Assembly: GCA_963850415.1 (NCBI GenBank)
Contig: CAWKLE010000002.1
Location: 372,001-436,000, forward strand
Reading direction: 5' to 3'
Origin: VAXT01 sp963850415
Lineage (GTDB): Bacteria; Actinomycetota; Thermoleophilia; Gaiellales; Gaiellaceae
DNA length: 64,000 bases
Positions within the stretch are counted from its first letter, which is position 1. Each line of letters begins with the position of its first letter. Of the stretch, positions 1 to 10,430 are shown one piece after another. The notes below the pieces were generated by a model, which was not told where the DNA came from, did not search any database, and saw only the letters and a program-made list of their open reading frames with translations. The translations under genes and the position numbers were made by a program.

Positions 1-650
1 CCGACAGGGGCTCGGGCGCGACCTCTACGAGCGAATCGAGGCACGATTGCTCGGGCTCGGCGTCGCACGGATCCAGACCGCGCCGTCGGACGAGGACGGC
101 CGCCGCTTTCTCGTCGCGCGCGGGTTCGCGGTCGACCAGGTGATCAGGCACCTCGAGCTCGACCCGCGGACGGTTGCGCCCGGGCCAGCCCCTGGCCGAG
201 ACATTCGCGTCGCCTCGCTAGCCGAGGCCAGGGACCACACCGAGGCGCTCTTCCGTTTCTACGCGGAGGCTCGCTCGGACGTGCCGTCCGCGACCCGGCG
301 ACCCGTCTGGACGCTCGACGAGTGGCGGGCCGAGACGGTCGACTCGCCGCTGATCGACGTCGACGCCAATTTCGTCGTCTTCGAGCACGAGGAGCCGGTC
401 GCGCTCGCCTGGCTCTACTCCGATCGCGAAGGAGGGCGCCGAGGCCGTGATGGCAGCGACCCGCCGTGATCGGCGAGGGCGCGGGCTGGCGACGCTTGCG
501 AAGACCGAGTCGGCGCGCCGTGCCGCAGCGCTCGGCATCACGCGCATCGTGACCGGCAACGACCGCGAGAACGCGCCGATGCTCGCGGTCAACCGGAGGC
601 TGGGTTTCACGGAGACATCCGTGATCGAGTCGTACGCGAAGCGGATGTGA
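1..650 (+). CDS. Tandem GNAT acetyltransferase, 5' end outside window, frameshifted
   Basis: Acetyl-CoA-dependent N-acetyltransferase; the substrate is not predictable. Reading from base 2, the frame opens inside a first GNAT domain: the acetyl-CoA loop RQGLGRDLYERIEA is visible and the start codon lies upstream of the window. A second GNAT domain follows. Between about 421 and 445 the frame slips by one base: residues up to ALAWLYSDRE are in one frame and RRDRRGRGLATLA, the second acetyl-CoA loop, is in the next. The C-terminal NRRLGF signature and a TGA at 648-650 close the gene. Either an assembly error or a recent inactivation would explain the slip. The fold is clear; function and integrity are not. 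Confidence 0.7.
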
Positions 651-680
651 CAGGGTGGGTCGCTCGCAACGAGGAGGGTG

Positions 681-1604
681 ATGTCGGGTCGGCGGACAAC
701 CCTGCGGCAACTCGGGCGGATCGGTCCGCTGTTCGCGCTCGCCGGGGTTGCCGGCTTCCTGCTCGGAGCTTGCGGCGGAGGAGGCGGGAGTGGGGGCGCG
801 ATCGGCTCGAACACTGTCCTGACCGTGACGCGGACCAGCGTGACGGCAACCCGTCCGACTCGTCCGCCCGCGCCGGCGCCTCCGGCGGCCGCGGCTCCGC
901 CGCCGCCTGCTGCGCAACCGCCTGCTGCGCAACCGCCTGCTGCGCAACCTCCGCCTGCCCCGCCTCCGCCAGCTCCACTTCCGCCGCCGCCACCTCCGCC
1001 TCTCCAACCTCCGCCTCCCGCTCCGCCACCATCCCCGCCGCCTCCCCCGGAGCCTCCTCCTCCGGCGCCGCCGCCTCCGCCTCCTCCACCACCACCACCT
1101 CCTCCTCCTCCGCCGCCACCTCCACCCGTTACTACTTCGGGCAGCGAGTCGTCCGGCGGCTCTGCCTGGCCGTGGATCATTCTCGGAGTTGCAGTCGCCG
1201 CAGGAGCCCTGCTCGGTTTCCTCCTCTGGCGACGTAGGCGTGCCGGCGCCGCTTCCTGGGCCGAGAGGTTCGACGACCTCACCAGGCGTTGCTTCGTCGC
1301 CGTCGACGACGTGCTCTCACAAGGCTCCGTCGTAACCGGTCAGATCCAGGCGCTCGCGGCTGAGGCGAGAACGCTGGAAGCAGATGCGCCCGACGATCCG
1401 GCCAGGGCGGAGGCCGGCCGTGTACGCGCTCAGCTGGACGAGCTCGCGACGACGCTCGAGGGCGACAGGACGCTCCGGCTCAGCTCGCCGCCGCCGAGCG
1501 AGGATCAGCTCTCCTACTCGACGGCTCTGATCCGGCGCCAGGTCGAGCAGCTGCAGGGGATTCTGCGCCCGCCGCCCGCCCCGGGTGCGCCTCCGCCTGC
1601 CTAG
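681..1604 (+). CDS. Proline-rich exported/membrane protein of unknown function
   Basis: 307 aa. The N-terminus has a twin-arginine-like RR near residue 4, a hydrophobic stretch and a lipobox-like LLGAC with Cys31, so it could be lipidated or simply secreted. Residues about 60-149 are almost pure proline, a rigid rod able to cross a cell wall. A transmembrane helix at about 160-183 is followed by RRRR, and a roughly 120-aa, mostly helical cytoplasmic tail ends in another Pro-rich patch. A lipobox plus a second membrane helix is unusual. The GAGGAGG at 671-677 fits ATG 681 (short spacing) or GTG 678. The TAG stop overlaps the stop of the convergent monooxygenase in a CTAG. No family recognised. 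Confidence 0.7.
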   Translation: MSGRRTTLRQLGRIGPLFALAGVAGFLLGACGGGGGSGGAIGSNTVLTVTRTSVTATRPTRPPAPAPPAAAAPPPPAAQPPAAQPPAAQPPPAPPPPAPLPPPPPPPLQPPPPAPPPSPPPPPEPPPPAPPPPPPPPPPPPPPPPPPPPVTTSGSESSGGSAWPWIILGVAVAAGALLGFLLWRRRRAGAASWAERFDDLTRRCFVAVDDVLSQGSVVTGQIQALAAEARTLEADAPDDPARAEAGRVRAQLDELATTLEGDRTLRLSSPPPSEDQLSYSTALIRRQVEQLQGILRPPPAPGAPPPA

Positions 1605-2815
1605 CGGCCCAGAGCGGCGATTCGCCCTGCGACGACCGCGGCGTCCTCGCCGACGCCGTACAGGAGCGACGACTTGCGCTTGCGCAGGAAGTGGACGCCG
1701 ACGAAGTAGAGCCCCGGCACGACGGTGCTCGCCCCGTCGACGTGGATCGGGAACCCGAGCTCGTCGAACGCCTCGGGCCACGGGAGCCACGACGCGTAGT
1801 CGGGCCGGAACCCACCGGCGAAGACGACCGCTCCGAAGCCGGACAGCTCGAGGTCCTCGGGCGCATCCGCCGCGAACGGCTCCGGGTCCTCGATGCCAGG
1901 ATCTTCCAGACCCCGCTCGGCCACGAGTCCGCGCACGAGGTCCATGAACTGTCTGTGCCGCTCGTCGCACACGGCGACGGTCTCGGCGAGATCGGGTGCG
2001 AACTGCGCCCGGCCGTTCGCCGCGCCGAGAAAGTGGCCAGCGAGGACGACTCCCTGCTCCTGCAACGTGCGCAGGTGGAGGTCGTGACCGCCTCCGCGAC
2101 CGGTGGCGACGATGTTTCCGAAGAGCCGCGCTTCGGGGCCCGGCAGCGATTCGACTCGAGCCTCCACATGGCCCGCCTCCACCAGCCACCAGACGAGGTC
2201 TCGCCCCCCGAACCGGCGCGGCGCCCACGCCGCCCGCCCGCAGGCGACGACCACGTCGCGGCCGGCCTCGTGCAGCTCCTCGGCGATCTGGCAGCCCGAC
2301 TGGCCGCTGCCGATCACGAGCACCCTTCCCGCCGGCAGCGCTTGCTCGTTCCGGTACTGGTCCACGTCGATCTGGAACAGGTCCGCCGGCAGCGTGTCGG
2401 CGGCCGCCGGTCGATGCGGTCGCTGGTAGGCACCCGTGGCGAGGACGACGGAGCGAGCGCGTAGCTCCCCGGAGGACGTGTCAAGAACGAACCCGCCGTC
2501 GAGAGCTTCGATCGAGTCGACCGACACGTTCTCCTGCACAGGCGCCCCTGCCGCGTAGTGCTCGAGGTAGCTCACGATCTCGTCGCGGGGCATGAACCCG
2601 TCCGGGTCGGGCCCGTCGTAGTGGCCGTCCGGGAGCTGCACGGACCAGTTCGGCGTCACGAGGCAGAAGCTGTCCCAGCGGCCGCGCCAGGTCTCTCCGA
2701 TCCGGTCGCGCTCGAGGACGACGTGCTCAACGCCGGCCTTCGTCAGCTCACGGCTCGTGGCGAGCCCCGCCTGCCCGGCGCCGACGATGATGACGGGGAT
2801 CTGGCCCTCGCTCAC
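1601..2815 (-). CDS. Flavin-containing monooxygenase / NAD(P)-binding oxidoreductase
   Basis: FAD- and NADPH-dependent oxidoreductase of the CzcO/flavin-monooxygenase type, probably hydroxylating a small substrate in the cytoplasm. The N-terminal FAD-binding Rossmann motif is GAGQAG at residues 12-17, and a second dinucleotide motif, VIGSGQSG, lies in the middle of the chain. The GTG at 2815 was chosen because it puts the Rossmann strand immediately after the start; the longer upstream reading has no homology-like character. About 404 aa, normal for the family. It is divergent from the membrane cyclase gene, with a gap of about 68 bp. The 3' TAG shares CTAG 1601-1604 with the convergent proline-rich gene. 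Substrate unknown. Confidence 0.85.
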   Translation of the reverse strand: MSEGQIPVIIVGAGQAGLATSRELTKAGVEHVVLERDRIGETWRGRWDSFCLVTPNWSVQLPDGHYDGPDPDGFMPRDEIVSYLEHYAAGAPVQENVSVDSIEALDGGFVLDTSSGELRARSVVLATGAYQRPHRPAAADTLPADLFQIDVDQYRNEQALPAGRVLVIGSGQSGCQIAEELHEAGRDVVVACGRAAWAPRRFGGRDLVWWLVEAGHVEARVESLPGPEARLFGNIVATGRGGGHDLHLRTLQEQGVVLAGHFLGAANGRAQFAPDLAETVAVCDERHRQFMDLVRGLVAERGLEDPGIEDPEPFAADAPEDLELSGFGAVVFAGGFRPDYASWLPWPEAFDELGFPIHVDGASTVVPGLYFVGVHFLRKRKSSLLYGVGEDAAVVAGRIAALGR

Positions 2816-2883
2816 GCGCGTATCTTCCCCGACCCTCGACGCGGGCGAAAACCGACGGCGGCCCTGCATGCGTAATGGACTGA

Positions 2884-4305
2884 ATGGCCTCGGCTTCGAT
2901 CTCCCTGACATCGACTCCCCGCGAGACCCACGGTCGGGCGCGCTCGTACGCCCTGCTCGCGATCGGCATCCTTGCGGCGGCGCTGCCCCTCGTCGGGCTC
3001 GTCTCGCTGCTTCTCCGCTCCGAGCTCGACCCGCACATCGAGAACTACCAGCTCCACTTCGTCGTCTTCGGGCTCGTCGGCGCGGTGGCCGTTGCGCTCG
3101 GCTACGCCGCAGGTGAGGCCGCCAACCGGCGCGGCGATGCCCGCGTCCTGCTCCTCTCGCTGGCGTTCATGGCGACCGGAGGGTTCCTTTGGCTCCACGC
3201 GATCGGGACGCCCACGATCCTCTTCTCGCAGGAGCATGCCGGGTTCCAGGTCGCGATCCCGGTCGGACTGCTCGTGAGCGCGATCTTCGCGGCGGGATCC
3301 GCGTTCGTCGACGTTCGGCCTGGGATCGGGACGCGGCTGATTCGACGCCGTGGCCTGCTCCGGGTCGCGGTGCTGGCCGTGATGGTCGCGTGGTTCGTCT
3401 GGACGGTCGAGAACCTGCCGCCGCTGCAGGGGCCGAACACCGAGGCGGCGACGAACCACCTGGTGACGGCGCTGGCGATCGCCGGGACGATCGTCTACGC
3501 GATCAGCGCGGTGCGGTACTGGATCATCTTCCGGAACCGCCGGAACCTGCTCCCGATCACGGTCATCGCCTGCTTCCTGCTTCTGTCCGAGGCGATGATC
3601 GGCGTCGCGGTCACGGGCGAGCGCAAGTGGCACGCGAGCTGGTGGGAGTGGCACGGCCTGATCGTCGCGGCGTACGTGATCGTCGGCCTCGCGGCCCGCC
3701 GGGAATGGCGCGACGAGCGGTTCAGGCGGCTGTACCTGCCGACGACGCGCGCCCGGCACCAGCAGGTGAGCGTCCTCTTCGCCGATCTCGTCGATTTCAC
3801 CGCCTTCGCCGAGCGGTCGTCGCCGGCCCAGGTCGCGGCCGTGCTCGACGCCTACTGGCGCACCGCCGCTCCGCTCATCACCCGGGAGTTCGGCGGCGAG
3901 GTCGAGAAGTTCATCGGCGACGCGCTGATGGCGATGTTCAACAACCGGGGCGATCAGCCGGATCACGCGGTCCGGGCGGCCGGCGCGGCGCTCGAGCTGC
4001 AGCGCAGGCTGTCCGCGGTCTCCGAGCGGCACCCGAGCTGGCCCCGGGTTCGCGTCGGGGTGAACAGCGGCGACGTGATCGTCCGTGAGATCGGAAGCCA
4101 CGGCCACGTTGCCTACCCGTCCGTGGGCGACACGGTGAACACGGGAGCGCGCCTCGAGAGTGCCGCCCCGTCCGGCGGCGTGCTGATCGGGGACGAGACC
4201 TATCGGCGGCTGCCGACCGGGACGGTCGCCGAGTGGCAGGGCGGGCTTCGCGTGAAGGGCAAGGACGAGCCCATCGACGCGTACCTCCTGCTGGCGCTGC
4301 CCTAG
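2884..4305 (+). CDS. Membrane-bound class III adenylate cyclase
   Basis: 473 aa. About six to seven transmembrane helices (residues 20-285) precede a cytoplasmic class III cyclase domain that makes cAMP from ATP. The catalytic set looks complete: first metal Asp301 in FADLVDFT, adenine-selecting Lys342 and second metal Asp346 in EKFIGDALM, Asp416 at the second purine position, and transition-state Asn419 and Arg423 in DTVNTGARL. Lys plus Asp favours ATP over GTP. Active enzymes of this class work as dimers, and one domain per chain implies a homodimer. The N-terminal membrane region may sense a ligand but is not recognised. Its stop overlaps that of the convergent epimerase gene. Confidence 0.88.
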   Translation: MASASISLTSTPRETHGRARSYALLAIGILAAALPLVGLVSLLLRSELDPHIENYQLHFVVFGLVGAVAVALGYAAGEAANRRGDARVLLLSLAFMATGGFLWLHAIGTPTILFSQEHAGFQVAIPVGLLVSAIFAAGSAFVDVRPGIGTRLIRRRGLLRVAVLAVMVAWFVWTVENLPPLQGPNTEAATNHLVTALAIAGTIVYAISAVRYWIIFRNRRNLLPITVIACFLLLSEAMIGVAVTGERKWHASWWEWHGLIVAAYVIVGLAARREWRDERFRRLYLPTTRARHQQVSVLFADLVDFTAFAERSSPAQVAAVLDAYWRTAAPLITREFGGEVEKFIGDALMAMFNNRGDQPDHAVRAAGAALELQRRLSAVSERHPSWPRVRVGVNSGDVIVREIGSHGHVAYPSVGDTVNTGARLESAAPSGGVLIGDETYRRLPTGTVAEWQGGLRVKGKDEPIDAYLLLALP

Positions 4306-5332
4306 CTGCGCCCGAGCCGGCGGTTCTCGGCTGCGTAGTCGAGGAGCGGCCCGAAGTACTCGTCGTCCGGTGGCGGTAGGAGCCCGGCCTCGTGTCCGCC
4401 GCGAGCCGCAGAGACGAGCCAGTCGACCTCGTCCGCGACCGTCGCCGCGTAGTCGCCGGCGGGCTCGTAGCCGAGCTCGAGGGCTGCGGTCGTGTCGAGG
4501 ACGATCGGATGCGGCGCGTCCCACGGCGTGCGGCCGAGCCGTCGGCGGGCGCGTCGTCGAGGAGCACCTCATCCCACGTGTGGCCGAGTTGCCGCGCGAT
4601 CGTGCGCGCGATCTCGAGGGCGCTCGGCGCATCCGGATCTGCGCTGTTCAGGACCCGCGCCGCGGGCGACTCCGCCGCGACCTCGATCAGCGCCGCGATG
4701 TTCGCGGCTGCGGTCGTGTGGTCGATGCCCGCGCCCCGATGGGCGAGGAAGACCGCGGGGCGCCCGTCGAGTACGCGCTTCACGAAGACCCACTCGCGCG
4801 GCGAGCGCGACCCCGGCCCGTGGATCTTGGACGGCCTGAGCACGGTCACGGGTACACCGCTGTCGAGCAGGACCTGCTCGGCCGCGACCTTGTTCGCGCC
4901 GTAGCCCTCGCGGCTCATGTAGTCACCGCTTCCTGGCGCCATCGTCGGCTGCGTCTCGGAAACGGGGCCGTCGAAGCGCGGCTTCGTCTCCGAGTTGGAG
5001 TGGTTGCCGTCGCGATCGACGTACACCGCCTTGCTCGAGATCATCACGGTCGACTCAGCCTCGCGCGCGAGCGGCAGCAGGCGAGCCGCATCCTCCGCGG
5101 TGAAGCAGACGCAGTCGACGAGCAGGTCGGCCCCGCCGCCGAAAGCCGCAGCCAGTTGAGCATCGTCACTGCGCTCGGAGGACACGAACCGTCCTCCGGC
5201 CGCCGCGATGTCGTGCGGAAAGCGCGACGGATCCCGCCCCGTGAGCTCGACCTGCCACCCGGCGGCCAGAAGACGACGCGCCGTCGCGCGCCCGATCGCA
5301 CCCGTTCCTCCGAGGACCAGCGCGCGACGCAT
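4302..5332 (-). CDS. NAD-dependent epimerase/dehydratase family protein (frameshifted)
   Basis: Extended short-chain dehydrogenase: the NAD-binding motif VLGGTGAIG sits at the extreme N-terminus, and SREGYGANK supplies the Tyr-x-x-x-Lys-like catalytic pair. The substrate, perhaps a nucleotide sugar, is unknown. Near 4537-4545 (reverse-strand bases GACGGCTCGGCC) the frame slips by one base. In the corrected frame the tail reads LGRTPWDAPHPIVLD and runs on to a TAG inside CTAG 4302-4305, shared with the cyclase gene. The corrected length of about 343 aa is typical. ATG 5332 lies 5 bases downstream of the stop of the PEP-mutase-family gene, so the two probably form an operon. Confidence 0.75.
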
Positions 5333-5337
5333 GATCG

Positions 5338-6141
5338 TTAGCTTCGGGCGCCGAGCCAGCCGGAGAGACGTGAGCCGTCGCCCAGCGCCGAGTAATCGCC
5401 TCGCTCCGCGATCTCCGTCGCCGCCTCCGCGAATGCATTCACCGCGGTCCAGGTCAGCGCTCCGCCGACGCTGATCCGCTGGGCGCCCGCCTCGACGATG
5501 TCGGCCGTCGAGAGACCACGCCGCGCGAGGACGTTCACGGGCTTCGACACCGCCTCGCAGACGGCGCGGATCTCCGGGGCGCTCTCGAGGCCCGGCGCGT
5601 AGAGGACGTCAGCTCCCGCCTGTTCGAACGCCTGGAGTCGCGCAATCGTGTCGTCGAGATCCGGATTGCCCCGGATGTGGTTCTCCGCTCGCGCCGTCAA
5701 CGTGAAGGGCCAGGCGAAGCCGCGCGCCGCTTCCACGGCTGCCGCGACGCGCTCGACGGCATGCGGGAGCTCGTAGAGGTGACCGGTGGGATCCCAGTCC
5801 TCGATCGAACCGCCGATGGCGCCGGCCTCGGCCACACGACCCACGGCCTCGGCGGCGTGCTCCGGCTCGGAGCCGAACCCGTTCTCCAGGTCGACGGAGA
5901 TGGGCAGGTCGACCGCGCCCGCGAGCGACCCGACGTGCTGCACGACCTCGTCGAGCGTCACGTTCCCGTCCAGGCGCCCGAGCGTGAAGGCAAAGCCGGA
6001 GCTCGTCGTCGCGAGCGCGTTGAAGCCCAGCGCTTCGAGCACACGCGCCGAGCCCGCGTCCCACGGGTTCGGGATCACGAACGGCGCTCCCTCGTGGAGC
6101 GCCCTGAACCGGGCCGCGCGGTCTTCCTGGCTAGGACTCAC
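5338..6141 (-). CDS. Isocitrate lyase / PEP mutase family protein
   Basis: About 267-aa TIM-barrel enzyme of the ICL/PEP-mutase superfamily, which forms or breaks C-C or C-P bonds next to a carboxylate with Mg2+. Visible family marks are the N-terminal IPNPWDAGSARVLE, the metal-binding region SVDLENGFG, IEDWD, and TARAEN. The KKCGH-type Cys loop of true (methyl)isocitrate lyases is missing, so it is more likely a hydrolase, decarboxylase or mutase of this group. The GTG at 6141 is preferred over an upstream ATG that only adds unrelated residues. First gene of a probable two-gene operon with the epimerase-like gene. Exact reaction unknown. Confidence 0.82.
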   Translation of the reverse strand: MSPSQEDRAARFRALHEGAPFVIPNPWDAGSARVLEALGFNALATTSSGFAFTLGRLDGNVTLDEVVQHVGSLAGAVDLPISVDLENGFGSEPEHAAEAVGRVAEAGAIGGSIEDWDPTGHLYELPHAVERVAAAVEAARGFAWPFTLTARAENHIRGNPDLDDTIARLQAFEQAGADVLYAPGLESAPEIRAVCEAVSKPVNVLARRGLSTADIVEAGAQRISVGGALTWTAVNAFAEAATEIAERGDYSALGDGSRLSGWLGARS

Positions 6142-6194
6142 AGTGCGACTCTGCCAGACTCCGGCCGGGGTCAAGCAACGGAAGGAAGAGAGAG

Positions 6195-7310
6195 ATGAGA
6201 CGACTCCTGCTGTGTGTCTCGCTCCTCGCGGCTCTCACTGTTCTTGCAGCGACTGCCCAGGCGCGTGTCAATGGCCAGAACGAGGCGAAGAGCTCGCGAC
6301 CCACGACGGTCTCGGTCTTCGCCACCGGGTTCAACAACCCGCGCGGGCTCGAGTGGGGCCCGGACGGGAACCTCTACGTCGCCGAAGGCGGCCTCGGCGG
6401 CCAGGATTCCACGGTCGGCCAGTGCACGCAGGTCGATCCTCCGATCGGGCCGTACACCGGCAGCACGAACGACCAGGTCAACGGCGGCCGGATCTCGATG
6501 GTCACGCCCGCCGGCGTCCGGTCGACACTCGCGAGCGGACTGCCCTCGAGCATGACGGCCGACGCGTCGGGCAACCTCGTGAGCGGCGTCTCCGACGTCG
6601 CGTTCGTCGGGAGCCAAATGTATGCGCTGCTGGCCGGAGCAGGCTGCTCGCACGGCGTGGCGGACGTCCCGAACGGCGTCGTCCGCGTCGCTTCGGACGG
6701 GTCGTGGACGATGATCGCGAACCTCAGCGAGTTCATCCAGAACAATCCCGTCCGACATCCAGGGCCCGACTTCGAGCCCGACGGAACCTTCTACAGCATG
6801 GTCTCGGTGGGCGACACGCTGTACGTGGACGAGCCGAACCACGGTGAGATCGACCGGGTCACGACGAGCGGAGCGATTTCGCGGCTCGTGGACGTGTCGG
6901 CCTCCCAGGGTCACGTCGTCCCGACCGCGCTCGCGCACCACGGCGTCTTCTACGTCGGGAACCTCGGCGAGTTCGACCCCGAGGACCAGGCGGGCGACGA
7001 GCACGTCTACCAGGTCAACCCGAACGGGCGTCTCAGGATCGAGACGTCCGGCGTCGAGAAGGTGCTCGGGCTGGCGTTCGTGGGCGGCAAGGAGTACGTG
7101 CTCGAGATGAGCACCGCCGCTGGGGGGCCGGTGCCGGGCACGGGCACGCTCGTGCGGGTTCAGGCCGGTCGCGTGACCCAGACGATCGCCTCCGGGATGA
7201 CGTTCCCGACCGGGCTGACCGTCGGCCCGGACGGCGCGTTCTACGTGTCCGACCAGGGATTCGGCTTCCCGGCCGGGCAGGGCCAGGTCCTGCGGATCAC
7301 CACAGGCTGA
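6195..7310 (+). CDS. Secreted ScyD/ScyE-type beta-propeller protein
   Basis: 371 aa with a clear signal peptide (MRRLLLCVSLLAALTVLA, cleavage near AQA). The rest is a series of NHL/SMP-30-like blades: GFNNPRGLEWGPDGNLYVAE at the start and GMTFPTGLTVGPDGAFYVSD near the end repeat the same strand signature. Propellers of this family are exported in actinobacteria and their function is not established. A purine-rich ribosome site (GGAAGGAAGAGAGAG) directly precedes the ATG. A strong stem-loop 20 bases after the stop makes it a single-gene unit. Confidence 0.8.
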   Translation: MRRLLLCVSLLAALTVLAATAQARVNGQNEAKSSRPTTVSVFATGFNNPRGLEWGPDGNLYVAEGGLGGQDSTVGQCTQVDPPIGPYTGSTNDQVNGGRISMVTPAGVRSTLASGLPSSMTADASGNLVSGVSDVAFVGSQMYALLAGAGCSHGVADVPNGVVRVASDGSWTMIANLSEFIQNNPVRHPGPDFEPDGTFYSMVSVGDTLYVDEPNHGEIDRVTTSGAISRLVDVSASQGHVVPTALAHHGVFYVGNLGEFDPEDQAGDEHVYQVNPNGRLRIETSGVEKVLGLAFVGGKEYVLEMSTAAGGPVPGTGTLVRVQAGRVTQTIASGMTFPTGLTVGPDGAFYVSDQGFGFPAGQGQVLRITTG

Positions 7311-7330
7311 AGCAAGACGGTTTCGTCTTC

Positions 7331-7358
7331 TCCGGGGCCGGCTCGCGCCGGCTCCGGA
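7331..7358 (+). terminator. Stem-loop terminator after the propeller gene
   Basis: TCCGGGGCCGGC and GCCGGCTCCGGA pair over 12 positions (one G-T pair) around a TCGC loop. No U-run follows, as is common in actinobacterial terminators. It lies between the propeller stop and the protease start. Confidence 0.65.
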
Positions 7359-7460
7359 GGGGCGAGACACTCGCGCGAGGGATGGCGGTTCGGCGGTTCC
7401 GCCCTACGCTCAGACAGAGCTGATCGCTCCAGCGCGGGAGGGGCGTTCGGCCCTGACACC

Positions 7461-10404
7461 ATGCGTAACCGCCCAGCACGACGCATCCTGCTCGCCGCCG
7501 CTCTGGCCTCGGCGCTCGTCGCCGCTGCCGTCGCGAGCGCGGCGAACGGGCGTCAACACGCGTCTCGCGCTCCCGCCGCGGTCCCGGGATCGATCATCGT
7601 CGGCTTCAAGAACAACGTCTCCGCCAAGGGGCGGGCAGGCGTGCTCGGCGCGGTCGGCGCTCGGCCGACGAAGCGCTTCGCGCAGATCGACAGCACGGTC
7701 GTCTCGGTGAGTCCGGCGAACACGAGCTGGACGATCCGCACGCTCGAGCAGGACCCGCGCGTCGCCTATGCAGAGCCGAACTTCGTCCTCCACGCCGCCG
7801 ACACGCCCAACGACCCATCCTTCACGCAGGAGTGGGGACTCAACAACACCGGCCAGCAGGTCAACTTCACGACGGGCACGGCCGACGCGGACATCGACGC
7901 CAAGGAGGCCTGGTCCGTCTCCACCGGAAGCCCGGACGTCACCGTCGCGATCATCGACACGGGCGTCGACGTGACGCACCCCGATCTCGCCCAGAACATC
8001 TGGATCAACCAGGGCGAGAACTGCGCGGGCTGCCGCACGAACGGCATCGACGACGACGGCGACGGCTATGTCGACGACTGGCGCGGCTGGGACTTCGTCA
8101 ACCACGACAACAATCCGACGGACGACAACGGCCACGGAACGCACGTCGCGGGCACGATCGCCGCGGCCGGCAACAACGGCATCGGCGTGACCGGCGTGAC
8201 GTGGAACAGCACGATCATGCCGCTCAAGTTCCTCGACTCGAGTGGATCAGGGTCGACCGAGGACGCGATCAGCGCGATCCTCTACGCGCGCGCCAAGGGC
8301 GTCCCGATCATGAACAACTCGTGGGGCGGAGGCGACTTCTCGCAGGCGCTCCAGGACGCGATCGAGCTGACGGACTCGAGTGGCGAGCTCTTCGTCGCGG
8401 CCGCGGGCAACGACTTCACGAACACGGACGCCGAGCCGTTCTGGCCGTCGAGCTACGACACGCCGAACATCATCTCCGTCGGCGCCAGCGACCAGTTCGA
8501 CCGCAAGGCCTGGTTCTCGAACTACGGCGTGCGCACGGTCGACCTCTCGGCACCGGGCACGAACGTCTACTCGACGTGGAAGGGCTCGACCTACCGCTTC
8601 GCGGACGGGACGTCGATGGCGGCCCCGCACGTCTCGGGTGCGGCCGCGCTTGTCAAGGCGGTGTTCCCGAATGCGAGCGGTGTCGGCCTCGAAGGCTTTG
8701 CTCCTGCGCACGGTCGACCCGATCGCCGCGCTCAGCGGCGCCAGCAGGACGGCCGGTCGGCTGAACGTCGACCACGCCGTTCGCTGCACGGGACCACAGG
8801 CGTGGATCGAGTCGCCTGCGAACGGCGTCGAGCTCAACGCCGGCGACCCGGTCGAGGTGCGCGTCGTCGGCGTGCAATGCGGCTCGCCGGACGGCGTTTC
8901 GGTGACCGCGACGCTGAACGGAAGCCCGTTCCCGCTCGTCGCGCGTGGAGACGGCCTCTACGCGGCGACCTTCACGCCTTCCGCAGGCGCGGTCAACCTG
9001 AGCGTGACCGCGACCTCGGGAACGGGAACCGACACGCAGAGCGTGTCCGCGATGGCCGACCAGACGTACGCGATCGTTCCTGGCGGCAGTCCGGTCACGA
9101 TCGCGACGCACTCGGCCGGCGAGAATGCGTGGCTCACGTTCGACGCCCAGGCGAACCAGCGCGTCGCCCTGAAGATGAGCGGCGTCACGATGGGGCCGTC
9201 GCCGTGCTGCTCGACCTACGTCTGGATCTACAAGCCGGATGGCACAGCGCTCGGCTCGCAGACGCTCGTCGGCACGAACGGCGCCTTCGTCGACACGAAG
9301 GTGCTGCCCGTGACCGGCCGCTACAAGATCCTGGTCGACCCCCAGGCAACGTCGACCGGCTCGATGACGCTCACGCTGTACGACGTCCCGCCGGACGTGA
9401 ACGCGACCATCACTCCGGGTGGCGCTCCTGTGACCGTCATGACCGGGCCGACACCCGGCCAGAACGCGCTCGTCCGGTTCGACGGCGTCGCCGGCCGGCG
9501 CATCAGCCTGAACCTGACGAACGTCACGATCGGCACCTCGACGTGCTGCTCGGCGCGCGTCTCCATCCTCAAGCCTGACGGCTCGACGCTCGTCTTCGCG
9601 ACACCGTTCGGCACGAGCGGCGGCTTCGTCGACACGAAGACGCTGTCCGTGAGCGGCACGTACACGATCCTCGTCGACCCGCAGCTGACCGACGTCGGCT
9701 CGGCGACGCTGACCCTGTACGACGTCCCACCGGACGTGACCGCCTCGATGACTCCGGGCGGGTCCCCGCTGACCGTCACGATGGGCCCGACGCCCGGCCA
9801 GAACGCGCTCGTCACCTTCTCCGGCACGCAGGGCCAGCGGATCTCGCTCGGCCTGAGCAACGTCACGATCGGCACCTCGACCTGCTGCTCGGCGCGCGTC
9901 TCGATCACGAGCCCGGACAACTCGACGCTCGTCTACGCGACGCCCGTCGGCCGGAACGGCGGCTTCCTCGACACGAAGGTGCTGCCCCTGACGGGGACGT
10001 ACACGATCCTCGTCGACCCGCAGGGCGCCGACCTCGGGTCGATGACGCTGAACCTCTACGACGTCCCGCCGGACCTCACCGGGACGATCGCGATCGGCGG
10101 CGGCCCGGTCAGCCTGACGCTGGCGCCGACCCCCGGCCAGAACGCCACGCTGACGTTCAACGGCACCGCGAGCCAGCGCGTGAGTCTGCGCCTGAGCAAC
10201 GTCACGATCGGGAACACATCGTGCTGCGGCGCGAAGATCTCGATCCTGAAGCCGGACGGGACGACGGTCGTCCCGCCGATCCTCGTCGGCACCTTCGGCG
10301 CGACGATCAACGCCACGCTTCCGGTCACGGGCGTCTACTCGGTCGTGGTCGACCCGCAGCAGGCGTACGTCGGCGGCATCACGCTGACGCTGAATCCCGC
10401 CTGA
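7461..10404 (+). CDS. Secreted subtilisin-like serine protease with four C-terminal repeats (frameshifted)
   Basis: Exported S8 peptidase. Signal peptide (residues 1-28), inhibitor-like propeptide (about 40-112), then the catalytic domain with Asp166 (AIIDTGVD), His225 (NGHGTHVAGT) and Ser385 (GTSMAAPHVSG), so the triad is complete. At about 8675-8690 the frame slips by one base; SKALLLRTVDPIAAL continues in the new frame. The tail is four repeats of about 110 aa (about 9050-10404), each with an NVTIG-like strand, a paired CC, a DTK...TG.Y.ILVDPQ block and an end in TLYDVPPD. They resemble pre-peptidase C-terminal (PPC) domains, with CC possibly forming a vicinal or interdomain disulfide. Probably a nutrient or surface protease. 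Confidence 0.82.
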
Positions 10405-10430
10405 CGCCCGGCTTACGCGATCATCTTCCC

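Noticed and set aside
218..1282. Glycine-rich antisense protein opposite the proline-rich gene
   Set aside because: Poly-Gly is the mirror of poly-Pro codons; the plus-strand gene has a ribosome site, signal sequence and membrane helix.
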